This document shows positions 46,207 through 54,400 of a stretch of DNA of 64,000 nucleotides, one piece after another. Position numbers and translations under genes: made by a program. The stretch is taken from positions 1,535,815 to 1,599,814 of the forward strand of contig BFEA01000244.1 of assembly GCA_003427395.1 (NCBI GenBank), read 5' to 3'. Under the pieces are notes generated by a model that was given only the letters and a program-made list of their open reading frames with translations, was not told where the DNA came from and ran no database searches. The stretch is from Chara braunii (lineage: Eukaryota; Streptophyta; Charophyceae; Charales; Characeae). Positions within the stretch are counted from its first letter, which is position 1. Every line of letters starts with the position of its first letter.

Positions 46207-49032
46207 AGATTTTGTGCGGAGGCGCTCCATAGGACGCCGTACAATCACTTGTGGACTCTCGCCGATGACAAGACCGAGCAACGAATCAAGAAACAGAACG
46301 CTGCCCTTCGATCTTATTTCGCGCTCGCGATGGCAGGGAAAAGCGCATGGGAAACCGGGATGGAATTTCTCATGGTTGAACTGGTAGCAGTTCCACAACC
46401 GCACCAATATGCGATCGCACTTCACCAGTTGCACTGCCTCTTGCATCCCCAGCTTCCCTTGCTTCGCCAACGCGGAGGACCCTGTCTGCACCCAGACCAC
46501 CTCGCAGTTGAGAACCTTCTTCAACAACCGGCATTTCTCATTGTCGGTAAGGGCCTCCATCCAGCAGTGCGGATCCGGCTCGGTGACCTGGACGAACCAG
46601 TCGCCTGGCTTTTTTTCCTTCTAGCCTTTCTTTTATGGCCCTTCGACGGGGACATTGTAGACGACCACCTTTCGCCCGTCCTTCTCGTTTTCGATGTGGC
46701 TCACACCTGGCTTGAGGCCCTGCACCTTCTTCTTCTTTGCGATCCACTTCGCTCCTTCCGGTGCCAGCAGTCTGCCCGTTTCCCAGACAGTGACTGGACC
46801 ACTAACTACCCCTTCCTGAAAAAACGAGGGGCGATTTTGGCAAAGTTTGAAGGGCAGGGGCTGGATGCAGCGTTGTGGGACGGGAGCAGGAAACTTGTCA
46901 GCGACTTCTCCTTGTTCAAGGACTTTCCCCCCTACATGGGTTGCGAGGACGGCAAGTCGATCAAGGCGACAGAAAAGCTAGTCCAAAACAAGAAGTTGCC
47001 CATCGACTGGAAGAACAAGGTCCTCTCCGTGTTGACCAGCAGCAGGTCGAAAAGCATGGAAGTCGCGCTGGCCGAAGGGATGGTGCACATTCTGTGGAAC
47101 GACTCGAAGGACGTCACAACTATTGCCCCGTTCGGCGTCGACCCTCTGGATGCGCAGATGAAGGTCGTGGAGTTGGAGAGGGCGGTCGGAATCACGAAAT
47201 GCCACACGTTCGTTCTCGACTTGTGCGAACCTGTGGACATCAAACAGTGGACAGCTAAAGTCTTCGAGAGTTTGAATGCCCTCCTGGAGCACTTGTTCCC
47301 CTCGCACTTGACAGTAGTCGCGTTTGTCCCCTGTGAGCACGACTACTACTTCATGACCAGCCTGCACCATCTGTCCGTCGTGAAGGCAATGACCGGGAAG
47401 TGGGTGAGGAGGACGCAGCAGAAGAAAAGTTTCGGTGTTGGCCACAACTTGTACTCCTTGGACGACCGCATGTACATCCTTTTCAAAGGCGACGACTTGC
47501 GGGAGAACACATCTGTTGTCTACGACGCGAGGTTGGCGGCGGGTGATGCTGCCGCGGTGGGGGCACTTCAGAAAGTGACTCCCACTGAGATATCCGACAT
47601 GCCGTTCGACGCTTGTGAATGGCCCGTCGTAATACATGGGCGTGATCCCGTGGTGTTCAAGGGCCATGAGCGGAACCCCACACAATTCGCCCATCTGCTG
47701 GAATTCCTTTGCAAAAAGGGAGACGGCATCATGTTCCTCGGGAAAGCGCACGCACAAGTCATGTGGGAGGTTTTGAAGGGTGGTCGCAACGTCATCGCGT
47801 TGGAGGGGAATTCGGAGTGGTTGCAATTCACGTTGGATTTCCTGAAAACCGCGGTCAACTCGGGAGCATACCGCTGCGAGTTCATTACGAAGAGTGAGAA
47901 GCCGAGACGCGTTTGGGATCCTTCGACGGACATGTGGTTCAAGCTAAGCGCCCGGAAAAGGAGCAGGATCTACGAGTTCCTCTTCTTGGAGAAGCGTCCT
48001 GCGAGGGGCACCGACATCGAGTATATGCGCCGCAAGCAACACATGTTGGTGCTGCTAGACAACTATCACGGCGCCACGCGGCTGAACGCGAAGAACTTTC
48101 TGGACCGACTGGAGTTATTGTACTTTGTCGAATCCGAGCCAGTCTTGAGGCTCGAGAGTTACGGTGCCTTGATTGACGCCGACGAAGAGTCCCTCACCGG
48201 TGTTGTCTTCGACACCGGTGCACCTGAGGAGGATAGTGACACCGAGGAAATTGACATCGACTACCGCCTTGCTCTGGTGCTCCCATCCCCGGCCTCCTCG
48301 TCGGCGAGTCCCTCAACAAACCGGCCTGCACAATCGACGCCCGTGCGGAGGACCCCTAGTAAGCTGTTGGCGAGATTGACACCTCGGCCTACTGCGCCTC
48401 CTCCTCTGCGTCCAGGGTGTCAAGTCCCCCTGCAACATCCTTCTCGGAAGGATGAGAACATCCACTTCGAAGGGCACGACCACACGCGTTCCACGGAGGC
48501 AGACTGGGGTCATGACATGATTTGGCACCCGGGGACGATCCANCCCGCAATTCGGGAGGGGGAGTGGGTCATGGCCATAGTCGACACTGACGGGGAATGG
48601 AAGTCGTCCGAGCGCCTGGCCAAGTCCGACTACTTGGATATCGCGAGGAGTGATGTGGTGGACAAAGTGACGTCAGAGAACAGCAACCTGCAGCCCGCCG
48701 ACCCGGCCATCATTGCCACTGCTGATCGCTTGTTTCGGGAACTTTATGACAAGCAGTGGTTGGAACTATCTGACGATTTCTATGACCTCGAGACGAGCCC
48801 TTCGAAGAAAAAGGTGAACTGGAAAGTACCCCCGTCGACAGGGACCCAGGGTAGTGTGGGAGGAGGACCTCCGAGCCCCCACGGGGCCGGAGGGGGGGAG
48901 GCAGTGGCCACGAGGAAGGAGGTGGCGGAGGCAGTGGCCATACGACATCACGGGGAAGCGCGCCGACATTATCGCCTGCCCCTGGTGGTCAGGGCAGGAT
49001 CGTGCACAGCGGCGTGGGGGAAGGGGGGGTGA
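46207..49032 (+). pseudogene. Methyltransferase-like C-terminal part of the ParB-like protein
   Basis: Same frame as the ParB-like part. After LHRTPYNHLWTLADD it meets an inverted segment (46365-46788) and resumes at SDWTTNYPFLKKRGA. The downstream order matches beta-class N4/N6 DNA methyltransferases. First comes a substrate-motif position, VLDLCEPVDIKQW (47212-47250), where DPPY would stand. Next is HERNPTQFAHLLEFLCKKGD (from about 47665), matching the HPTQKP block. FLGKAHA (about 47734) stands where the AdoMet loop F-x-G-x-G would be. Last is GGRNVIALEGNSEWLQF, matching G-R-x-x-x-x-x-E. Catalytic and AdoMet-loop residues are therefore replaced, so an enzyme is unlikely and a DNA-binding or structural role more so. 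A second region (WHPGTI, EGEWVMAIVD) follows. One N lies at 48543. A G-run around 48890 probably shifts the frame to 48855-50324. Confidence 0.6.
46365..46788 (-). other. Inverted segment inside the ParB/MTase-like gene
   Basis: On the plus strand this stretch translates to hydrophobic nonsense. On the minus strand it reads WETGRLLAPEGAKWIAKKKK, later DNEKCRLLKKVLNCEVVWVQ, later KLGMQEAVQLVKCDRILVRL, ending NHEKF, which joins naturally to the plus-strand PDSDWTTNYPFLKK at 46787. Both ends carry the same short sequence as an inverted pair: GGGATGGAATTTCTC at the left and CCGTTTCCCAGAC at the right, sharing GGGAA/TTCCC. The left flank also repeats WETG. An inversion of about 420 bp between short inverted matches explains all of this. 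The inverted piece has two stops of its own (TAA, TAG). Confidence 0.75.
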
Positions 49033-50324
49033 ATGTCACACACTCCCCAACAACAGGGAGCGGCAAGTCGGGTAAGTTCGTCCGCATCCGAACTTCGCAG
49101 ACGGAGGACCCAGTGCCCGTGGAGGCAGCAAAGTCGGCCGGCATCCGCACTTCGACGACTCTGGAGCAGGCGGCCCTTCCCTCGTGGACTGCTTTCGGCT
49201 CCTCCGGTGAAGTGGGGCGGGGCTCATGTGCAGGGCCTGTCTCCGCCGTGAAGGGCAAGTCCGCGGGGATCGCTGCCAGGGCGGACGACGTTCAGGCGAG
49301 TGTACCGGTTCAATGGAGCTCTACAGGAGCACAGGCGTCGGAGATGGGCGCCGCCCTGGGTGTGGGGGAGGCGACGCCGCCGGCCCTTGGACAAGGCCGA
49401 TCTACGGAGTCACAGAGAGAGATTTCTGGTGCAGCGCCGTCCGCCTTCCTTGCGACGAAGTCCGCCGGTATCCGTACTTCGTCCGTGACGTGCCTGCAGG
49501 CGGAGGAGGCCGGGACAAAGGAAGGTGCTACGTCTGTTCATACAGACGACCGCTCCTTGGGTTCCGCCTTGATGCAGCTGCAAGGAGCCGAGTCGCGTGA
49601 GACTGACGGGGGGGAAGAATGGGTGGAAGTCGAGGGCGGGGAAGAAGGGGGAGAATGGGAGGAGGGGGGAGAAGGAGATGAAGGGCGAGAGAAGGAGTTG
49701 ATTACATTGTGCGACGGGGACGACGGTGAAGAAGGAGGACTCAGTATTACATACAAGGAAAGGGTGGATGCCGGAGACAAGGATGTCTGTGGGGAGACAT
49801 CTGATTCGTTCGGTTTGGTGTACGCCAGACCAGGTGAAGGTGATATCGACGACGACGCGATGACGATGGAGATGGAGACGCAGGTGGTTAGTGGCCTTTC
49901 CATGGACCACGAAGAATATGACGCCCACCACCTGGCCACGGCGGTGCATCCCCCCGATGGGTGCGACGAGGCTATCATGACAGTGAGCCCGGCGAAAACG
50001 ACTCGTCATCTTAGCGTCAACGAGGTCATCGATAGCATACAGGGCGACCTGCAAGCTAAAACACTTTCGTCCACCCCGTCAAAAGACGATGCCCTTCTCA
50101 GCAACGAAACTTTCGCGGCCGGGGACTTGGCGCTCATCCAGCCGTGCTTTCCGCTACCCTGGTCACCGCTCACAGGAGGAAGTGGGGGGGTTGTTGGGGG
50201 CCGCCAGCACGTCACGTCCCCGAAAAAGTGCAGGGTAGGCACTCCGGCCCTGGCTGTCCTCGCCTTACCAGCGCCCACGTCGCCGACGAAGGAGCAGAAA
50301 GAAAAACAAGCTGGTAAGCATTGA
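48855..50324 (+). pseudogene. C-terminal tail of the ParB/MTase-like protein with palindrome-encoded peptides
   Basis: The frame opens after a TAG at 48852 and overlaps the end of the preceding frame (to 49032). There is no ATG of good context at its start, and GTG at 49002 is unlikely in a nuclear gene, so I treat it as a frameshifted continuation. A Gly/Ser/His-rich linker is followed by four copies of a short peptide encoded by the dispersed palindrome: KFVRIRTS (49074), KSAGIRTS (49131), KSAGIAAR (49257) and KSAGIRTS (49458). All four are in the same codon phase. After about 49600 the tail is acidic (EEWVEVEGGEEGGEWEEGGE). It ends with Pro/Lys-rich TSPTKEQKEKQAGKH and a TGA at 50322. It is otherwise unrecognised. 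Alternatively it is an independent gene of unknown function. Confidence 0.5.
49074..49480. repeat. Four palindrome copies inside coding sequence
   Basis: Copies at 49074-49096, 49131-49153, 49257-49279 (right arm degenerate) and 49458-49480. All start at the same codon phase. Confidence 0.85.
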
Positions 50325-50561
50325 CGATCGTCGCGATGTCAGCACTCCCGTGTTTCGGGATTGTCGACGCTGTCTGTCAACCCCCTTGTCGGTTTATGCC
50401 CCACGTTAGATGGACAAAATTCCGCTTCACTTGTCAGCGAGGACCAATTGGCCTCTTGTTCTTTAACACACCGTCACGCTTTATTCTTCGACCGCTCATC
50501 CGTTCCTCCCTCTACAACTCCTCTGTCGCCGTCTCGACTTTCTATCTCTGGCCGACACCTG

Positions 50562-51135
50562 TAGTGCGCATACCGGCGGACTACAAGACATACCGTCTGA
50601 TAAACGATTTTCGCAGCGACGAGCTTGTGTGCATTCGCACATAAAACGACGAGCGCAGTCTAGCTCGAGAACCCTGCACATGACGACGAAAGACCACATC
50701 ACGCCAAAGAAGAGGAATGTTTACAAATGCCGAAGTTCGGATTCCGGCGGACTTGCAGCTACAACCAGCAGGTCAAGTCGCAGAACCGGGTTTGGTCCTG
50801 ACACTGGAACTGCGGAAACCGTCGGAAAAACGGTAATACGGAAGGTCTGTTCGGAAGCCCGCCGGCATCCGAATTACAAGTGCCGGCGCGAGGTGGAGCA
50901 CGCCCCGTTGGTCGGTGTTTGCGAACTGTGGCTGCAAGTCCGCTGGAATCCGCACATCGGCAAATGTCGACTTTCCACCTCGCGCCGACACTTATAGTGC
51001 GGATACCGGCGGACTAGAAAACATACCGTTCGAAGTTTCGGTTTCCTCCGGTCACCGCAGTTCCAGTGTCAGGACCAAACCCGGATGGTCCGTGTCTGCT
51101 AGTTGTAGCTGCAAGTCCGCCGAAATCCGAACTTC
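50562..51135. repeat. Six palindrome copies in and beside a foldback element
   Basis: Copies at 50562-50584, 50733-50754, 50855-50877, 50936-50958, 50995-51017 and 51113-51135. The copies at 50733 and 51113, and at 50855 and 50995, are mirror partners in the two arms of the foldback. The copy at 50936 lies at its centre. The copy at 50562 repeats the 50995 context (CCGACACCTGTAGTGCGCA against CCGACACTTATAGTGCGGA) outside the arm. Confidence 0.8.
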
Positions 51136-51245
51136 AGCATTGGTAGGCGTTCCTCTTCTTTGGCCTGATGTGGTCTTCGTCGTCATGTGCTGGGGTCTCG
51201 GGCTCGACAACGCTCGTCGTTTTATGTCCGAATGCAAGCATGCTT
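50623..51245. repeat. ~620-bp imperfect foldback (inverted repeat) element
   Basis: The left arm (50623 to about 50920) and right arm (about 50950-51245) are reverse complements over most of their length. Matching blocks include ACATAAAACGACGAGCG (50640) with CGCTCGTCGTTTTATGT (51210), CACATGACGACGAAAGACC with its mirror at 51175, GGTTTGGTCCTGACACTGG (about 50790) with its mirror at about 51068, and CCGGCGCGAGGTGGA with its mirror at about 50978. The spacer is 30 bp or less. It ends exactly where the C48-bearing element sequence restarts (about 51250), so it may mark an insertion boundary. No coding capacity. Confidence 0.75.
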
Positions 51246-51249
51246 GTGG

Positions 51250-51450
51250 GCTACATTATCTTTCACATTGTCACTTTCGTCGAACTCCTCCTGGGAATCA
51301 TATATTCATTTCGGGTTCTGTCTGTTCTCTATTTTACAGGGGTCCAGTCGTCTCTAAAAAGGAGTTTCTCGAAATATCCGGCACGTGTATTGCAGAAACT
51401 TCCGAGATTCACGACAAGAAACAAGAATATGTTAAAGGCATCAGGGGTTG
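51250..51450 (+). pseudogene. Element block before the C48 domain, second copy
   Basis: It encodes KYPARVLQKLPRFTTRNKNM followed by LKASG, homologous to 17054-16863. It runs into the assembly gap. Confidence 0.6.
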
Positions 51451-51760
51451 NNNNNNNNNNNNNNNNNNNNNNNNNNNNNNNNNNNNNNNNNNNNNNNNNN
51501 NNNNNNNNNNNNNNNNNNNNNNNNNNNNNNNNNNNNNNNNNNNNNNNNNNNNNNNNNNNNNNNNNNNNNNNNNNNNNNNNNNNNNNNNNNNNNNNNNNNN
51601 NNNNNNNNNNNNNNNNNNNNNNNNNNNNNNNNNNNNNNNNNNNNNNNNNNNNNNNNNNNNNNNNNNNNNNNNNNNNNNNNNNNNNNNNNNNNNNNNNNNN
51701 NNNNNNNNNNNNNNNNNNNNNNNNNNNNNNNNNNNNNNNNNNNNNNNNNNNNNNNNNNNN
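51451..51760. other. Assembly gap (N run)
   Basis: There are 310 consecutive N. The homologous minus-strand copy has roughly 390 bp between its two matching blocks, so about 200 bp of element sequence may be missing here. Confidence 0.99.
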
Positions 51761-52500
51761 GAAGCCGGGGGGGGGCATTTCGCTACGGCGATTGCGCCTC
51801 AAGTCTCGCGGGTTATGGACGATGTTTCTCGCAGCGTGGTGCCTCCTCATCATGTCCTCTCTTCCTTTGCGGATGATCAATTCAGAATCACGGTGAAAGA
51901 TATGCTCACCGTTTTGCAAGCCAATGGCAAGATCAACGATGAGGTGGTGAATTTCTACATGGCCCTTTTGGGACAGCATCCGCGACAAGTGCACGACCAT
52001 CAGGCCTTCGAATCTTCAACTTCAATTCTTTTTTCTTCAGTATGCTGCAACTTCGAGGACACACTAGGGTGGAGAGGTGGGCTAAAAACGTTGATCTGCA
52101 TCAGTTCGGTACGATCTTCGTTCCGGTGCACAAACATAACGATCACTGGATCCTACTTTCCGTTAATTTGAGAGACAATGTCTTCAAAATTTTAGACTTT
52201 TTTCCTCGCGTTAAAGCCGATTCCCATTTCTACCGTAGTGTTTTCGAGTTGATTGTACAGTATTTAGAACGTCATACCTCACATAGCCGGTCGGATGGGA
52301 GTTGGAAGACTATGGTCAGAAAAATTGTTGTGGAAGGAGTTCCAAGGCAAGTTGATGGAGCTGGTTGCGGGGTGTTCATGTTGACATTTGCAACGCTGTT
52401 GCAACGTGGTGATCAACCCCCTTTCAAATTCTCGAGTAAAGATTTGCCTGTTATTAGACGACAACTGGCAACATATCTCTTAGAAGGACGTTGTCTTTGA
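51761..52500 (+). pseudogene. C48 (Ulp1-like) cysteine peptidase domain, better copy
   Basis: 51761-51970 encodes a helical lead (VSRVMDDVSRSVVPPHHVLS, then DEVVNFYMALLG). The frame then shifts once near 51970-52000, or an intron is missed, and 52042-52500 encodes the peptidase core. Visible active-site elements are HNDHWILLSVNL (His with following Trp), KILDFFP (Asp position) and VPRQVDGAGCGVFMLTFATL (Gln, then Cys in G-C-G). A complete His/Asp/Gln/Cys set is present, so the core may still fold as a protease. The frame ends at TGA 52498. Family enzymes cleave SUMO-like modifiers; those in transposons probably act on host or element proteins. It is intact relative to the 16-kb copy, but the protein as a whole is broken by the frameshift and gap. 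Confidence 0.7.
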
Positions 52501-52793
52501 CAATTTTCAATGACTTGTACAAAATTATTTAAATGTATTTCATTCTATGGCAATTGTATTTGGTAACATAAGACATTATTCAACTGTCTTTCTGAGTTCA
52601 ACATTGTTTTCTTCATTGGGTCTGTTTCTCGTTGTCTTTGGATGCTCGCTGTCGGTATGGCAGTGGTACTATTTTTGTGCAGTTCAACATTGTTTTCTTG
52701 TAGTTGGATGACTTTTTTATGTGTGGACTTCGTCACCTGAGTCTCTTTTCGTGCAGTGGAACAATTCGTGTTGCGCTCTATGATTTCTATTGC
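52501..52793. other. Flank without gene
   Basis: About 52741-52793 (CTCTTTTCGTGCAGTGGAAC, then GTTGCGCTCTATGATT) recurs as a direct repeat at about 53091-53143, and AGTTCAACATTGTTTTCTT occurs at 52597 and 52681. Confidence 0.55.
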
Positions 52794-52953
52794 AAGTGAA
52801 ACGCACAGGGCACCGACATCGAAAGTTCAGATATCGGCGGACTACAGCCTCTTCGCCCCCCCGACAACAATCTTATGCTGTCGGGGGGGGGCGAAGAGGC
52901 TGTACTTCGCCGGCATCCGAACTTTCGATGTCGGTGCCTTGTGCGATTCACTT
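52794..52953. repeat. 160-bp near-perfect hairpin element carrying the palindrome
   Basis: The arms AAGTGAAACGCACAGGGCAC (52794) and its mirror ending at 52953 pair almost perfectly through CCGACATCGAAAGTTC, the palindrome copies at 52823-52844 and 52903-52925, and CAGCCTCTTCGCCCCCCC / GGGGGGGCGAAGAGGCTG. The loop is ACAACAATCTTATGCT. Only a few mismatches occur over about 70 bp of arm. It resembles a miniature foldback transposon. Confidence 0.85.
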
Positions 52954-53090
52954 CCTCTGTATGTTGTGTGTAGAAAGTAAGGCGTGAAATTGGATTGCTG
53001 CCCCTTGCTTGTCACGACGGTTTGCAATTTTGCTATTTGAAGGCATTTGTGTTCTCGCGTGTCTTCTAGCCCTTAAATGACGTTCTCTCA

Positions 53091-53230
53091 CTCTCTTTTC
53101 GTGCAATGGAACAACTCGTGTTGCGCTCTATGATTATTATTGCATGTACGACAACCTACATAAGACTCTTGTCGGGGGCGGGGGCGAAGAGGCTGTAGTC
53201 CGCCGATATCCGAAATTCCGATAACGGTGC
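53091..53230. repeat. Half-copy of the 160-bp hairpin element with its left flank
   Basis: 53091-53143 repeats the flank left of the hairpin. 53171-53230 (CGGGGGCGAAGAGGCTGTAG, then the palindrome copy at 53196-53218, then ATAACGGTGC) matches only its right arm. The left arm is missing, as after deletion within the hairpin. Confidence 0.75.
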
Positions 53231-53582
53231 TCGTTCATTTTCACTTGCGCTCGTCCTGTTCTGCTTTTGCACTGCTCTTAGAATTAGTCCACTTGTGGAA
53301 ATTTTTTCTGGGGTGCATGGCAGTTTTAGACACCGTCGCGGGCGTGAGATTCATCTTGCATTTCCACGTGCCGTCCGCAGTGCTGCTTGCGTTTCCGCGT
53401 GCCGTGAGTTGCCTCTGCGCCATCACGTAACGGCCTCGCTGGGAGCAACTCTATGGGGGCACTGGTTTCTCTGAATTCACCGCAGTGGTCGCCTGCTGTC
53501 CAACTGCCTGTTCCGCCCCACTGCTAGGGTGCACCCATAACGTTTTCTTGTTGGTTATTCCGCTGCGAGCGCGCGCCTGGCC
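53231..53582. other. No recognisable gene
   Basis: It contains two GCATTTCCACGTGCCGTCCG / GCGTTTCCGCGTGCCGTGAG-like phrases (53356, 53390). No coding content was recognised. Confidence 0.4.
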
Positions 53583-53589
53583 TATATAG
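53583..53589 (+). promoter_or_regulatory. Possible TATA box
   Basis: TATATAGG within GCCTATATAGGC, 44 bp upstream of an ATG. This is a sequence resemblance only, and a leader that short would be unusual. Confidence 0.25.
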
Positions 53590-53626
53590 GCACGGGCGTG
53601 AGCTTACACTACATCATTCACAAGCC

Positions 53627-53791
53627 ATGTGTGAGAAACGTAAGGTTGGGGGTAAAAATCCCTTTTTCCACTCGTATCACCGCAACGCAGCGCACTATGT
53701 GGCACCCATAAGACCAGTGCCCGACATGAAGTCGGCCTGGATTAAGGTGGCCGGCCCCGATGCGGGCCGGCGCACTATGTGGCACCCATAA
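53627..53791 (+). CDS. Small hypothetical ORF (54 codons)
   Basis: It starts at ATGTGTGAGAAA behind a TATA-like site and ends at TAA 53789-53791. The product is basic (MCEKRKVGGKNPFF, then SYHRNAAHYVAPIRP). Its 3' half contains both copies of the repeat CGCACTATGTGGCACCCATA, which argues against a conserved protein. No family was recognised. Confidence 0.15.
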   Translation: MCEKRKVGGKNPFFHSYHRNAAHYVAPIRPVPDMKSAWIKVAGPDAGRRTMWHP

Positions 53792-53814
53792 GAGCAGCAC
53801 GCTGCTCTTATGGG
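53690..53814. repeat. Direct repeat and 14-bp perfect hairpin
   Basis: GCGCACTATGTGGCACCCAT with ending AAGASCAG occurs at 53690-53718 and 53769-53799. The second copy runs into a hairpin with arms CCCATAAGAGCAGC (53785-53798) and GCTGCTCTTATGGG (53801-53814), separated by two bases. Confidence 0.8.
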
Positions 53815-53974
53815 GGATTGGGGGAAGGCTCAATCCCGGAGCAGTAAGCGCGGTAGTTCCCTTCTTCCCTTCCTCAACTCTGCCCACCGGAACTTTTGAC
53901 GTTCCAACATTCAAACACAACAAGGATTCGACGTCATTGTGTTGCTGTGATTATCCATCAGTGGGGGTCGCAGG

Positions 53975-54290
53975 TTGTGCTGCTCAAGGCACCTTGCTCA
54001 TCACAATCAAGGCACCTTGCTCATCACGATCAGAAATAAGTATGGATCTCAGCACACTTATCAAACTTCTCCGACAAGGATACAATCAAGGTGCCTTGCT
54101 CATCACAATCGAAAATAAGACTTAGTATGGATCTCAGCACACTTATCAAACTTCTCTGATAAGGACACAATCAAGGCGCCTTGCTAATCGGATTTATACA
54201 TAAGTATGGATCTCAGCACACTTTCGCATATCAGGCACACCTTGCTCATTATAAACAAGTATGGATCTCAGCACACTTCCGCATATGGGG
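53975..54290. repeat. ~60-95-bp tandem repeat, about four units
   Basis: The phrase AGTATGGATCTCAGCACACT occurs near 54037, 54125, 54203 and 54257. The phrase CACCTTGCTCATCACAAT or a variant occurs near 53989, 54011, 54091 and 54238. No coding content was recognised. Confidence 0.85.
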
Positions 54291-54400
54291 CGAAAGGATG
54301 GGTGAGTGGATGGATATGCCTCGGTTGCTTAGGCTGCAGCTGAAACTGAATTCGTTCGAAAGAGGATACAATATAATGTCCTATTTTAACGAATAACGTA

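Noticed and set aside
45808-46560. A 250-codon minus-strand open frame with protein-like sequence
   Set aside because: Only its first half, up to about NHEKF, is protein-like. That part belongs to the plus-strand gene and reads on the minus strand because of the inversion at 46365-46788; the rest is antisense shadow.
46978-47826. A 282-codon minus-strand open frame
   Set aside because: It is antisense to the methyltransferase-like region, whose plus-strand motifs are ordered and family-like. The minus reading has no recognisable domain.
49410-50054. A 214-codon minus-strand open frame
   Set aside because: It is a shadow of the GC-biased acidic tail on the plus strand.
36292-53218. CRISPR array
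   Set aside because: The palindromes occur in both orientations, with spacing from tens of bases to kilobases, no uniform spacers and no cas genes.
53785-53814. Rho-independent terminator
   Set aside because: The context is eukaryotic and no T-run follows the hairpin.
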